Shown here: one piece after another, positions 49,493 to 58,766 of the stretch
Layout: each line of letters opens with the position of its first letter
How positions within the stretch are numbered: the first letter of the stretch is position 1
Assembly (NCBI GenBank): GCA_021371935.1
Contig: JAJFVF010000002.1
Location: forward strand, 310,001 to 374,000
DNA: 64,000 nucleotides
Direction of reading: 5' to 3'
Source of the DNA: a bacterium
GTDB taxonomy: Bacteria > Armatimonadota > UBA5829
Position numbers and translations under genes: made by a program
Notes under the pieces: model-generated
The model's input: only the letters and a program-made list of their open reading frames with translations
Databases searched by the model: none
What the model was told of the DNA's origin: nothing

Positions 49493-50914
49493 TTGAAAAA
49501 GACCCCGAGTCCCGGAAACAGCATATCCATAAGGTTAAGATATCCCAACAGTATCGGCAGGCTCTCCGAAGTGACGTCAGCCATAGCGCAGGCAGGCGGC
49601 AGCGTCGGGTCGATCAGTATTGTGTCGTCCGACCGGACGCACATCGTCCGTGATGTAGTTGTCGATACAATCGGCGACGAGCATGCTGAAAGCATAGTCA
49701 GCGCAGTTAAAGCAGTTCCAGATGTGGAAGTGCAGGATGCCTATGACTGCACTTTCAGACTTCATGAAAACGGCAAACTCGATGTGGTTTCCAAGTCTCC
49801 CTTGAAAGACTATGTGGATCTATCGATGGCCTATACGCCGGGAGTCGCGCGTGTCTGCCAGGCAATTTCAAAAGACCGCTGTGCCGCTCGTGACTACACA
49901 ATAAGGCGCAATACGGTGGCCGTCATCACGGATGGTTCAGCCGTTCTCGGCCTGGGCAATATCGGTGCTTTGGCGTCTCTGCCGGTCATGGAGGGCAAAG
50001 CTGTGCTTTTCAAAGAGTTCGGCGGAGTGAATTCATTTCCGGTGTGCGTCGATACCACAGATACGGAGGTCCTCGTTCAGACTGCGATAGCTGTATCGGT
50101 GACATTCGGCGGGATCAATCTCGAGGACATAGCTGCTCCCAAATGTTTTGAAGTTGAAAGGCGTGTCACCGAGGCTGTGGATATTCCTGTCTTTCATGAT
50201 GACCAGCACGGCACTGCCGTAGTTGTCGGCGCAGCATTCATAAATGCTGTCAAGGTAACGGGTAAGAACCCGGCGGACATGCACGCGGTAGTCGTAGGCG
50301 CGGGAGCTGCAGGATGCGCTTGCAGCCGTGCGCTGATGGACCTTGGGATAGGTGATATCGTAGTCTGCGACCGTAAGGGCGCCATTTATGAGGGCAGGGG
50401 CGAGGAAGTTCCCTCCAAGGCATGGCTTGCCCGAGTTACAAATAAAGATAACAAGCGCGGATCGCTGAAAGACGTACTGGCTGGAGCGGATTTGTTCCTG
50501 GGTCTGTCTGGTCCCGATTTGCTTCGGGGCGAAGATATGCGAGTGATGTCCAAAGCCCCTATAATATTCGCTCTGTCTAATCCCGTCCCCGAGGTTCCGC
50601 CCGAGGAAGTGGCTGACTTTGCTGCAGTTGTAGCGACAGGCCGGTCTGACTATCCAAACCAGATCAATAATGTCCTTTGCTTCCCTGGCCTATTTAAGGG
50701 ACTGCTCGACTCGGGTGTGAAGAGAGTCACACGCGAAATGCTCACTGCCGCTTCAAAAGCAATAGCGTCTGTAATAGAGCCTGATGAGCTGAGGCCCGAC
50801 TACGTGATCCCAAGCGCATTTAACGACAAGGTGTCTGCGCGGGTAACGAAGGCCGTTATGGATGTTGCCTCCGATCAGAATTTGGCAAAGACGCCGATTT
50901 ACTTTGAGTTTTAA
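49493..50914 (+). CDS. ACT-domain NAD(P)-dependent malic enzyme
   Basis: A 473-residue protein that starts at a TTG at 49493 behind AAGGAG (upstream codons are in the repeated leader). An N-terminal ACT domain (about residues 8-80, ISIRLRYPNSIGRLSEVTSAIAQ) is followed by the malic enzyme core: SMAYTPGVARVCQAI, ITDGSAVLGLGNIGALAS, FHDDQHGTAVVVGAAF and VVVGAGAAGCACSRALMDLG. It oxidises malate to pyruvate and CO2. The ACT domain should sense an amino acid or related effector. The leader at 49444-49477 matches that of rph. Confidence 0.92.
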   Translation: MKKTPSPGNSISIRLRYPNSIGRLSEVTSAIAQAGGSVGSISIVSSDRTHIVRDVVVDTIGDEHAESIVSAVKAVPDVEVQDAYDCTFRLHENGKLDVVSKSPLKDYVDLSMAYTPGVARVCQAISKDRCAARDYTIRRNTVAVITDGSAVLGLGNIGALASLPVMEGKAVLFKEFGGVNSFPVCVDTTDTEVLVQTAIAVSVTFGGINLEDIAAPKCFEVERRVTEAVDIPVFHDDQHGTAVVVGAAFINAVKVTGKNPADMHAVVVGAGAAGCACSRALMDLGIGDIVVCDRKGAIYEGRGEEVPSKAWLARVTNKDNKRGSLKDVLAGADLFLGLSGPDLLRGEDMRVMSKAPIIFALSNPVPEVPPEEVADFAAVVATGRSDYPNQINNVLCFPGLFKGLLDSGVKRVTREMLTAASKAIASVIEPDELRPDYVIPSAFNDKVSARVTKAVMDVASDQNLAKTPIYFEF

Positions 50915-50982
50915 GTCACCTCGTTCGTTGATGTGTCTTTCAAAAGGATTTATCTGGAGGAAAAAGGGAAATCTTCTAATTT

Positions 50983-53043
50983 ATGAAAAACACTCTGTCC
51001 CTAAATGGCTCCTGGCAGCTTTGTCAAAGCGATAAAAGATCGGATATTGTAATTGCTCAGATCCCCGGTGAGGTTGAGCAAGATTTAATGAATGCAGGCA
51101 AAATTCCTGATCCGGATTTCGGCATGAATGCCGAGCAGACTAAATGGGTTCGCGAGAAGCGTTGGTTATACAAGCGCAGATTCGCGGTAGATGAAGATTT
51201 TCTTCAACGACAGACATATCTTGAACTTGACGGTGTGAGCGCTACTGCAGCGATTACCCTCAACGGCCGTGAAATAGGCCAAGCAGAGGGTGGACTGATC
51301 CAGCGCAAACTTGATGTCACCGATGCCGTAAAAGCCGGAGACAACAGCATTGAAATACTCTTCGAGCCGGGCACAGTATTGTGCCGTGATGTGAGGCTTA
51401 TCTCCTGCGACCTTGTCTCGATGGAGAACATCCACATCGACACGGATCTCGAGGGCAGTTGGGCAAATGCGTGGATTTATATCGAAGTCGCGAACCACAC
51501 TCAAGATGATGTTCGTGTTGTGGCCTCGATAGTCGTATCCAAAGGTGAGAATCGAGAGAAGATTGAGATCGACGACTATATATCGCCCTTCGGCGGGGTC
51601 ATCGAGGCTGTTATCCGCATAGAAGAGCCTGAGTTCTGGTGGCCGAACGGAGTCGGCGAGGCGTCTTTATATAATTGTATGGTGGGCATTACCTGCGAGG
51701 AGGAAGTGCAGGATGTCACCCAGGCTTCATTTGGTGTGCGGAATATCAGTTTTATCGAACTTGAGGGCAAAATTGGTCCGACACTGCTGGTCAATGGTGA
51801 AATGATATTTGCAAAGGCTGCAAATTGGACAAACATCTCGCATTCGCCGGACGAGTGCTATCACGAACTTGTCGAGCTCGCGAAGGATGCGAGTATCAAT
51901 TTGCTCGTGGTTCAGGGAATTGAGGGCACTCTTTTCTATCGGACGTGCGATGAGATGGGCATTATGCTTTGTCAGAGCCTGCCTACAGCCGATAAGGGCG
52001 AAGATGCGGAGGCTGCTTTGAAAGCCCTGCGCAATCATGCGTCTGTTGCGGCTTGGACAGGTAATGATGCCGCCGACATCCAGAAAGTGCTCAGGAAATT
52101 CGATCATTCTCGCCAAGTCATATCAAATACGTTTTTTGCCGACACCCTTCATGTTTCCGGTCCGCCAGAGATAGACTCTCTGCGCAGATTTATATCCCAG
52201 GAACAGCTTTTTCCACCGGACAGTGAGATGATGACCTATCATGGCTGCTCAGCGGACATGATCGAGCTTACGAAACATAAGATGGGCGAGTTCAAGACTG
52301 CCGAGCAGTTTGCTACATATGCGGGCATTTTGCAGGGAGAACTGCTTAAGGCCGAGATAGAGAGCCGCAGGTGCGACAGGCAGAAAACTGATTCCGCACT
52401 TCTGGATATTTTTAACGATTCTCGTCCGGCAATCAGTTCCAGCCTGGTTGACAGCTACATATCTCCAAAGCCGGCATACTATTATGTTAAACGTGCATTT
52501 GATACGGTGATAATATCGTTTAGGCAGGCTGGTGGCCGGCTTCAGGCATACATATGTACGGATGACCGACTGCACGGCATAGAAGGCAAGTTAAAAATCG
52601 GTGTGATGACATTTGACGCGTGCGGGCTAGACACGTGGGAAGTGCAGGTGAATATTGAACCCAACTCATCAGCTATGGCCTGGCAGAGTGAGCCGCTGGA
52701 TAAGGTCTTAACCGATCCGGCAAGGCAGTGCCTTGTCGCTATGCTGGAGGTACGCGAAGAGGTGATAGCACGCGGTGTGTACTTTGCTCTGCCCTGGTCA
52801 CAAATGCATTTTCCTTTGCCGAAACTCCTGGTCCACAGAGAGCAGCTTTCAGAGACCACCCATGAAATGGTGATATCAGTCGATTCTTACGCTCGCAATG
52901 TTACACTATCCAATCTGCCGCATCTTGCTCGTCCATCAGACAATTATTTCGACCTCATCCCCGGTGAGCAAAAGACTGTTATGATCAGAGATATAAATAT
53001 CGAGCAGGCAAATGACCTGAAGTTAAACGTCTGGGCGAGGTGA
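50983..53043 (+). CDS. GH2-like protein, catalytic residues not conserved
   Basis: A 686-residue protein with the GH2 beta-mannosidase plan. A sugar-binding domain opens with LNGSWQLCQSD and ends in ITLNGREIGQAEGGLIQRKLDVT. A central Ig-like domain and a TIM-barrel-like segment (about 265-500) follow, then Ig-like tails. It is shorter than most GH2 mannosidases (about 800 or more). The acid/base position, usually in CGNNE, reads TGNDA (residues 359-363), so the Glu is Ala. I cannot find the nucleophile motif SEFG. A degenerate binding protein is likely. It has only a weak ribosome-binding site. Confidence 0.72.
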   Translation: MKNTLSLNGSWQLCQSDKRSDIVIAQIPGEVEQDLMNAGKIPDPDFGMNAEQTKWVREKRWLYKRRFAVDEDFLQRQTYLELDGVSATAAITLNGREIGQAEGGLIQRKLDVTDAVKAGDNSIEILFEPGTVLCRDVRLISCDLVSMENIHIDTDLEGSWANAWIYIEVANHTQDDVRVVASIVVSKGENREKIEIDDYISPFGGVIEAVIRIEEPEFWWPNGVGEASLYNCMVGITCEEEVQDVTQASFGVRNISFIELEGKIGPTLLVNGEMIFAKAANWTNISHSPDECYHELVELAKDASINLLVVQGIEGTLFYRTCDEMGIMLCQSLPTADKGEDAEAALKALRNHASVAAWTGNDAADIQKVLRKFDHSRQVISNTFFADTLHVSGPPEIDSLRRFISQEQLFPPDSEMMTYHGCSADMIELTKHKMGEFKTAEQFATYAGILQGELLKAEIESRRCDRQKTDSALLDIFNDSRPAISSSLVDSYISPKPAYYYVKRAFDTVIISFRQAGGRLQAYICTDDRLHGIEGKLKIGVMTFDACGLDTWEVQVNIEPNSSAMAWQSEPLDKVLTDPARQCLVAMLEVREEVIARGVYFALPWSQMHFPLPKLLVHREQLSETTHEMVISVDSYARNVTLSNLPHLARPSDNYFDLIPGEQKTVMIRDINIEQANDLKLNVWAR

Positions 53044-53149
53044 AAAATCAGACGTTTGTAACGCAGGGACAGACGCGGATATGTGGAAATAGTACATGTA
53101 AGGCTAATTGCAATCATAAGTGACTCGAATCGAAAGGCAGGGGAGTAAG

Positions 53150-53836
53150 ATGCCAAAGTACATCGAAGAACTGGTCAATCAGCAAGTAAGTAGATCGGAG
53201 CTTGCCCGCCGCAGGTTGCAGGATTCGGGCACTGTATGCCATCATCCTGTAATTACAATCTCTCGAGGAATGGGCAGCGGTGCCAGAATAATTGCCGAAA
53301 AGCTCGCTCATGACCTCGGTTGGAGCTTGTGGGATAAAGAACTGCTCGACGCTATGGCTGAGGATGCATCGGTATCGCGCAGGGTAGTGGAAGAGTTTGA
53401 TGAGCACACCAAGTCTGAAATTGAGCTGTTTGCTCGTGCGGCATTAGGCGATCATGAAGTCGGTGGGTTCATTTATATCAAGCATCTTGCTCACGCAGTG
53501 GCGGCAATTGCCAGACTTGGAAATGCCATTATCCTTGGCCGCGGTGCAAATTTGCTACTACCGAAGGCTTTGAATATTAGGATCGATGCTTCATTTGACC
53601 GTCGTATCGCGAACATGATGACCTATGAAGACCTTACACGCGAACAGGCCGATGCGAAGATCAGGCAGTCCGATAGGGATCGTGAGCATTTTATTGAGAA
53701 AGCGTTCGGCAGGGAAAAGGTCGAGTCCGCACACTATGACCTTTCAATCTGGATGGACGAGTTCACTAATGATGATGCCATTGAAATTATCAAAGTGGCG
53801 CTCAAAGCCAGGTGCTCAAAGCCTTGCCCGGCATAA
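53150..53836 (+). CDS. Cytidylate kinase-like family protein
   Basis: A 228-residue protein starting at 53150 with GGGGAG upstream. After a short basic N-terminus, the core begins HPVITISRGMGSGARIIAEKLAHDLGW, a P-loop-like nucleotide-binding site of the cytidylate kinase-like family. Its Walker loop is GMGSGA rather than GxxGxGKS/T. Further family stretches are WDKELLDAMAED, NAIILGRGANLLLP and RIDASFDRRIANMM. These proteins are distinct from canonical Cmk and their substrate is not established. No partner gene is adjacent. Confidence 0.85.
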   Translation: MPKYIEELVNQQVSRSELARRRLQDSGTVCHHPVITISRGMGSGARIIAEKLAHDLGWSLWDKELLDAMAEDASVSRRVVEEFDEHTKSEIELFARAALGDHEVGGFIYIKHLAHAVAAIARLGNAIILGRGANLLLPKALNIRIDASFDRRIANMMTYEDLTREQADAKIRQSDRDREHFIEKAFGREKVESAHYDLSIWMDEFTNDDAIEIIKVALKARCSKPCPA

Positions 53837-53853
53837 ACTGGTTAACCTAATCT

Positions 53854-53879
53854 GGGTCAAGATTTTCGAATCCTGACCC
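53854..53879. terminator. Terminator hairpin with TTCG loop
   Basis: Arms GGGTCA and GATT (53854-53859, 53861-53864) pair with AATC and TGACCC (53869-53872, 53874-53879), with one mismatch and the stable TTCG tetraloop. It lies between the stops of convergent genes at 53836 and 53881 and is probably bidirectional. Confidence 0.75.
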
Positions 53880-53880
53880 T

Positions 53881-54744
53881 TTAGCCTTTTACCCCTGATA
53901 TAACAACGCCCTGGATAAAGTACTTCTGTCCCACAAAGAAGAGTATCAGCAGAGGCAGCATTACTACAGCCGAAGCAGCCATCAGGTAGTTCCAGTCGGT
54001 GAAATACTGTCCCTGGAAAGCATAAAGCCCTAGTGCGAGGGTTCGTTTGGCCGGGCTGGAAAGGTAAATTAACGGCCCTAAAAAGTCGTTCCAGTGGCTC
54101 ATAAAAGAGAATATCGCCAGTGTCGCAAGCGCAGGCTTAACCTGTGGCAGAAGCACTTTGAAATATACCTGCCAGGTGTTTGCTCCGTCGATACGAGCGG
54201 CCTCGTCCATCTCATGCGGCACCGTCATATAATACTGCCGCAGCAGAAATATAAAGAATGCCGAGCCGAAGAATGACGGCACAGTGAGCGGCAAAATCGT
54301 GTCATACCAGCCGAGGCTGGCAAATATCTTGAAGACAGGGATCATCGTGACTTGCGCGGGCAGCATCATTGTTGCGAGAAGCATCACAAACAGAACATTT
54401 CTGCCGGGGAAGCGCATCCTTGCAAAGCCGAATGCCACCAGCGAGCATGAGAGCATCTGACCGAACATACATATTGCCGTAATACGCACTGTATTAAATG
54501 TATATAATGCAAAAGGCATCTTGGAAAAAGCCTTGCTGTAATTGCTCCACAGCCAGGGCTTCGGCCATATTTGTGGCGGGTCCAAGAATACGTTTGTGGG
54601 GTCCTTAAATGATGTTCCCAGCATCCATAGGAACGGAATGAGCGAGATAATGGAACCTAATATGAGCGCTGCATAAGCGATGGACATCCACATCTTCTTC
54701 TTGGCCGTCCCCGGCCTCTTTTTTGCAACATTAGTCTTGCTCAT
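53881..54744 (-). CDS. Carbohydrate ABC transporter permease, MalG type
   Basis: A 287-residue inner-membrane protein with about six helices. The cytoplasmic EAA loop is EMDEAARIDGANTWQVYFKVLLPQVKP. Together with the MalF-type neighbour it forms the channel for an unknown sugar or oligosaccharide. It overlaps that gene by 4 bp (ATGA). No ATPase gene is in this operon, so it probably uses a shared MsmK/UgpC-like ATPase encoded elsewhere, a common arrangement for this transporter class. Confidence 0.92.
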   Translation of the reverse strand: MSKTNVAKKRPGTAKKKMWMSIAYAALILGSIISLIPFLWMLGTSFKDPTNVFLDPPQIWPKPWLWSNYSKAFSKMPFALYTFNTVRITAICMFGQMLSCSLVAFGFARMRFPGRNVLFVMLLATMMLPAQVTMIPVFKIFASLGWYDTILPLTVPSFFGSAFFIFLLRQYYMTVPHEMDEAARIDGANTWQVYFKVLLPQVKPALATLAIFSFMSHWNDFLGPLIYLSSPAKRTLALGLYAFQGQYFTDWNYLMAASAVVMLPLLILFFVGQKYFIQGVVISGVKG

Positions 54745-55670
54745 CTTTTCAACTCCGCCTCATAATAGACCCACCTGCGCGATGTGCTCATAACAAACAG
54801 TGTAAGTGCCAAAATCACTGCAAACAATATCCATGCCAGTGCGCAGGCATACCCCATTTGCAGATAGTTGAATGCTTTCTGATATAGGTAAAGCACATAA
54901 AAGAGCGAGGCGTTTGCCGGTCCTCCACTGGTCATGATAAACGAACTGGTAAAGACCTGGAAGCTGCCGATGATGCCCATTATCAGGTTGAAAAAGAGTG
55001 TCGGCGAGATCATCGGCAGCGTCACATTGCGAAATTTCTGCCAACTGCCTGCACCATCAATCTCGGCGGCCTCATAAAGCTGTGTAGGCACGCTCTGCAG
55101 TCCTGCCAGGTAGATTATCATTCCTCCGCCGACACTCCACAGGCTCATTATTATAAACGACCTGAGCACCCAATCCGGGCTGGTAAGCCATGGTATAGGT
55201 GCGAAAGCTATATGCAGCAGGTGTGCAATGCCTCCGAGAATCGCGTTAAAGATGCCGTCGGACTCCGGCCTGAAGACCATCTGCCAGACCATTGCTACTG
55301 CTGCGCCGGGCAGAATCGCAGGGATATAAAATATAGATCTGAAGTACTGCATACCCTTGACTTTGAGATTGAGCAGCATTGCCAGTGCAAGCGAACATAT
55401 CATGCCGAGCGGCACTGCACAGACTGCATAAGTGGCAGTTACTTTCAGCGACTGGACGAACAATTCATCATCGGTAAATATCGTGGCATAGTTTCCCAGC
55501 CCCACTGGCTGTGGTGGGTTGACCATGTCCCATTTATACATACTCATTGCAAGCGAGAAGATGACCGGTCCCAGGGTAAGGAAAAGAAATCCTACCAGCC
55601 ATGGGCTGATGCACAGATACCCTTCTATTGCCTCTTTGCGCTGTAATAGTGATTTTTTCTCTTTAGCCAT
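54741..55670 (-). CDS. Carbohydrate ABC transporter permease, MalF type
   Basis: A 309-residue inner-membrane protein with about six helices (first YLCISPWLVGFLFLTLGPVIFSLAMSM). The EAA loop is YEAAEIDGAGSWQKFRNVTLPMISP. It pairs with the MalG-type permease. The substrate-binding protein gene ends 23 bp upstream. Substrate identity cannot be read from the permeases. Confidence 0.92.
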   Translation of the reverse strand: MAKEKKSLLQRKEAIEGYLCISPWLVGFLFLTLGPVIFSLAMSMYKWDMVNPPQPVGLGNYATIFTDDELFVQSLKVTATYAVCAVPLGMICSLALAMLLNLKVKGMQYFRSIFYIPAILPGAAVAMVWQMVFRPESDGIFNAILGGIAHLLHIAFAPIPWLTSPDWVLRSFIIMSLWSVGGGMIIYLAGLQSVPTQLYEAAEIDGAGSWQKFRNVTLPMISPTLFFNLIMGIIGSFQVFTSSFIMTSGGPANASLFYVLYLYQKAFNYLQMGYACALAWILFAVILALTLFVMSTSRRWVYYEAELKR

Positions 55671-55693
55671 AGTATATGTCTGTGGTTGAGCCG

Positions 55694-56980
55694 TCAGTCG
55701 CTATGCCTGAGCATTTGATTTATACGGGGCACAAGTTTTTTGCATCCCTGCTCTGCTGATTCCCTTCCGAGCCAAACCAAATCCAATTCATTTGTTGTGA
55801 CTTGAGTCATCTCAGGTGCACACGAAACCATTGGAAGGGTCTGGCCATATTTGATCATATCGACAAACACTCTTCTGTTCTTTGGTGGAGCATTGAGATA
55901 CAAATACGCGCCTGATTGTGCAACGGATTTGCGACTTGGAAATATTTGGAGCGTAATTGCCGTCCGCCGTTGGTACTGCTTGCCAGTCATCCATTTAACG
56001 AGTTCCCAGGCTTCATTTTTGTGTTTTGAGCGGGCAAGCATACCATACGCTGCACCGCACAATGCTGCTGCCCTGCCTTTGGGACCTTTTGGAAGCATTG
56101 CCACATCATAATCGAATTTTGCTTCTTTTTTGAGGACCAGTTCCGCGATATAACTTGCTCCGATGCACATTGCAATCCTACCGGATGTGAAGAGCTTGTT
56201 GGTTCCCACGTTGGCGGCCTCCTGCGCATTAGGTGCCACGTGATATTTGTTGGTAAGGTCCGCTCTGAACTGCAGCCCGTTATACGCGGCTGGCTGGTCA
56301 AGTATGCATCTGTTTCGGTCTTCGCCGAGTATTTTTCCACCATTTTGGAAGATATAGTTTTGCCAGCGCACATCGATTGTGGTTCCCCACTGGTCCAACT
56401 GCCCATCTCCATCAAGGTCCCTGGTGAATTTCTTTGCGACCTCGACGTATTTTTCCCAGTCCCATGAGTCTTCTGGATAGGGTATTTTGTATTTGTCGAA
56501 CATTTCCTTATTATAATAGAGCGCAAATACTTCTATATCTGTGGGCAGTTCATATAGAACACCGTTATACTTTCCCCAGCCCTCTATAGCCTGCGGATAG
56601 AAATCGTCTATATCGAAATTGTCTCGCTTTACATAGGAGTCCAGTGGTTCGAGAAGTCCCTTTGCTGCAAGCGGTGCAGACCACAGCGAACTGATACGGG
56701 TGACATCCGGCGGTCTTCCCCCGGCGCTGGAAATCATAAGTTTATCGAGCACACGTGACCAGGGCATTATTTCGAGGTCTACTTTGATGTTTGGGTGTTT
56801 TTTCTCGAACTCGGCAACCAGGCTTCTGATATTGACTTCTTCAATATCATTTCCCCAACAGCTGAATCGTATGGTTGTGACGTTCTCCGGCTGCTTCTTG
56901 CCGCATCCCGTTATGAGGGGACATATAAGCGCTATAATAATAAAAACTGCCCCGAGGCGGGCAGGCAGTCTGTTGTCCAT
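55694..56980 (-). CDS. Sugar ABC transporter substrate-binding lipoprotein
   Basis: A 428-residue family 1 extracellular solute-binding protein. The signal peptide ends in a lipobox (PLITGCGKK, Cys near residue 26), so it is anchored by lipid. Features of the family are TTIRFSCWGN, FEKKHPNIKVDLEIMPW, the aromatic cluster YNGVLYELPTDIEVFALYYNK, and the cytoplasmic-side-like W-x-x-x-K region WELVKWMTG. It captures a sugar in the periplasm for the two permeases. Its upstream gap contains repeat copy B at 57134. Confidence 0.92.
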   Translation of the reverse strand: MDNRLPARLGAVFIIIALICPLITGCGKKQPENVTTIRFSCWGNDIEEVNIRSLVAEFEKKHPNIKVDLEIMPWSRVLDKLMISSAGGRPPDVTRISSLWSAPLAAKGLLEPLDSYVKRDNFDIDDFYPQAIEGWGKYNGVLYELPTDIEVFALYYNKEMFDKYKIPYPEDSWDWEKYVEVAKKFTRDLDGDGQLDQWGTTIDVRWQNYIFQNGGKILGEDRNRCILDQPAAYNGLQFRADLTNKYHVAPNAQEAANVGTNKLFTSGRIAMCIGASYIAELVLKKEAKFDYDVAMLPKGPKGRAAALCGAAYGMLARSKHKNEAWELVKWMTGKQYQRRTAITLQIFPSRKSVAQSGAYLYLNAPPKNRRVFVDMIKYGQTLPMVSCAPEMTQVTTNELDLVWLGRESAEQGCKKLVPRINQMLRHSD

Positions 56981-57133
56981 CCAAATACCCTGATCTTGGT
57001 GCTTTGCCTACAAGTTATATATACGGTTTACTTTATCCTTCCGGTTTCTGTGCAAGCCATTCTGTAAAATCGTGAAATATATGCGGACTTTAGTTATGAT
57101 GCAGTTCGCCTGTAATGATTACCTGTTATATTG

Positions 57134-57229
57134 CTAAGCAATTTACGGTCAGTAAATTGCACGATTGTATGTGGTTTACTGATGTGAACAACTATAGTGG
57201 TATGCAAGCGACCAACCGTGATTTACTTA
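57134..57229. repeat. Dispersed 96-bp repeat, copy B (MITE-like)
   Basis: The second copy of the element at 22038-22134, in the same orientation. It has the same hairpin (GCAATTTAC 57138-57146 with GTAAATTGC 57152-57160) and similar imperfect terminal repeats. Differences from copy A by eye: five substitutions and one deleted T. It lies 153 bp upstream of the sugar-binding protein gene and just before the promoters of the PEP-CTERM gene. No reading frame is conserved between the copies. Confidence 0.85.
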
Positions 57230-57257
57230 CTGTGCTTAAAAAAGTCAAAAAAAGCCA

Positions 57258-57286
57258 TTGACAGCTCAGCAATGTGGTGATAAATT
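57258..57286 (+). promoter_or_regulatory. Distal promoter of the PEP-CTERM gene
   Basis: TTGACA (57258-57263), 17 bp, TAAATT (57281-57286). The start would be near 57293, giving a leader of about 480 nt. It is immediately downstream of repeat copy B. Confidence 0.6.
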
Positions 57287-57373
57287 ACACTTGTAAGTGT
57301 TGGCTGTACCCGGCCTTTTTTAGGGCAGGATCTGGTTCGATTAGGTATAATTACCTGATTTATCTAACAAGGG

Positions 57374-57402
57374 TTGACAACCCGACGTTCCGATGTTAAA
57401 CT
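57374..57402 (+). promoter_or_regulatory. Proximal promoter of the PEP-CTERM gene
   Basis: TTGACA (57374-57379), 17 bp, TAAACT (57397-57402). The start near 57409 leaves a 5' untranslated region of about 360 nt. That region holds a hairpin GCCTCT/AGAGGC near 57439-57458 and a structured region near 57480-57575. I see no coding frame in it. Confidence 0.55.
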
Positions 57403-57772
57403 GCCAACACAGCACTTTGTTAGCACTGTTAATAAAGAGCCTCTCGTTTAGAAGAGGCCGGACAGTGAAATGTGAAAGGAAGGACGGAATTCCGCCAATA
57501 TCTTCATGGCGCGGAAACCCAAGCCTTTAGACAGACGCCTGGGAGGGTAGTAACCTAACGCGACTCGTCAAAATACTGGTTTTAAGGCTTGTGCTCTTAT
57601 TTCCCCTGGTGGTGCACCGCTGAGTCAGCCGAATTGGCACGAAATTTGCAACATATGCAAGTGAGTGAGAATTCCGCAAAGTTCAGATGAGCTAGAAAGG
57701 GGGAAACAGTTGCTGAGCACAGGGATACGCGATAATATCGCATCTTCTAATCGGAGAGGAGGAGGTGAAACA

Positions 57773-58414
57773 ATGAAGAAACTTATCGTTTTGGGTATCG
57801 TTCTTACAATGGTGATGGGCTTGGCCGCAATGGTCAGCGCATCGGAAACAGATTGGTTGGTCTATTTGAAGGCTACCAACGCAGCGGGTTCAAAAGGCCT
57901 TAACAGCTCTGCGATTTATGGCACCAGGACTGGTGCATTGGATGGGGTTGATAGCAACGATGCAAATAACGTTGCCGGCACTGGTGATTTGGCTTGTATT
58001 GGTTGCTTTGATCTAGGTGTTGGTAGCGCGATGAATGGTTATTACAAAGACCTTCGTGCTCCACTTACAACCAATGCGACTTGGCATATCAAGATATGGA
58101 AGCAGGACGGCTTTGTCGGTGATCAGATCAAACTGATTGGTTGGAATCCGACCGGGACATATGACGTTGTTAAGCCGGTAACGCTGTCTATTGATAGTGG
58201 GTCCGCTATATGTAATGGAGAATCCGTTACATCATACACATTCACCGGTGCGGAAAATGGCTCATCCACTGCGCCGCTCTTTACGTGGTATTTTGATGTT
58301 TCCGAGGGTCAGACGTATGATTTGACTCTTGCAGTCCCTGAGCCGGGCAGTATGGTCGCTATGCTCAGCGGTCTTGTCGGCCTCGTAGGCTTTGGCATTC
58401 GCCGCAGAAAGTAA
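57773..58414 (+). CDS. PEP-CTERM sorting domain protein
   Basis: A 213-residue secreted protein. I start at the ATG at 57773 with a perfect GGAGG site about 8 bases before. A signal peptide (MKKLIVLGIVLTMVMGLAAMVSAS) is followed by a beta-rich domain and the tail VPEPGSMVAMLSGLVGLVGFGIRRRK, that is, PEP motif, membrane helix and basic end. Exosortase would cut at this tail and attach the protein to the envelope. The exosortase gene is not in the window. A long leader precedes it. The body does not match a named family by eye. Confidence 0.9.
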   Translation: MKKLIVLGIVLTMVMGLAAMVSASETDWLVYLKATNAAGSKGLNSSAIYGTRTGALDGVDSNDANNVAGTGDLACIGCFDLGVGSAMNGYYKDLRAPLTTNATWHIKIWKQDGFVGDQIKLIGWNPTGTYDVVKPVTLSIDSGSAICNGESVTSYTFTGAENGSSTAPLFTWYFDVSEGQTYDLTLAVPEPGSMVAMLSGLVGLVGFGIRRRK

Positions 58415-58449
58415 ACGCTAGCCAAGTAAATTCTTGGTGCACCAATTAT

Positions 58450-58473
58450 GCCGCCGATCATTCGGTCGGCGGC
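58450..58473 (+). terminator. Terminator after the PEP-CTERM gene
   Basis: Arms GCCGCCGA (58450-58457) and TCGGCGGC (58466-58473) with an 8-nt loop, followed by a pyrimidine-rich stretch (AATCTTTCC), 35 bp after the stop. Confidence 0.65.
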
Positions 58474-58625
58474 AATCTTTCCTCAAAGGGGATCTTAAAA
58501 GCAACAAAAAGCCGCTGCCGGCTAAAGGGCAGGGCAACTATATGAATGATCTTCGATGGTTTTCATCGAGAGTCGTCTGGGAAAACATGTTTTGAGACTC
58601 GCACTTATCCAGTAATATTACCAGG

Positions 58626-58654
58626 TTGACAGGCCTCAGGGTGCATGCTATATT
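58626..58654 (+). promoter_or_regulatory. Promoter of the second secreted-protein gene
   Basis: TTGACA (58626-58631), 17 bp, TATATT (58649-58654). Transcription would start near 58661, giving a leader of about 105 nt before the start codon at 58767. Confidence 0.7.
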
Positions 58655-58766
58655 GCAGGCGGGAGGTCTAGAAAGATTGACTCAGTCTAATCAATCTGAA
58701 AGGGGGAGGTGGATAGTTATGTTAACTCTTAATTCAAAGCTCAATATACTGAAAGGAGGTGAAAAG

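Noticed and set aside
57480-57575. c-di-GMP-I (GEMM) or cobalamin riboswitch in the PEP-CTERM leader
   Set aside because: The conserved core strings of these classes are not present; only general stem-loops are seen.
58626-58766. Upstream extension of the second secreted protein
   Set aside because: The extension starts inside a promoter; the ATG at 58767 has a perfect ribosome-binding site and signal peptide.
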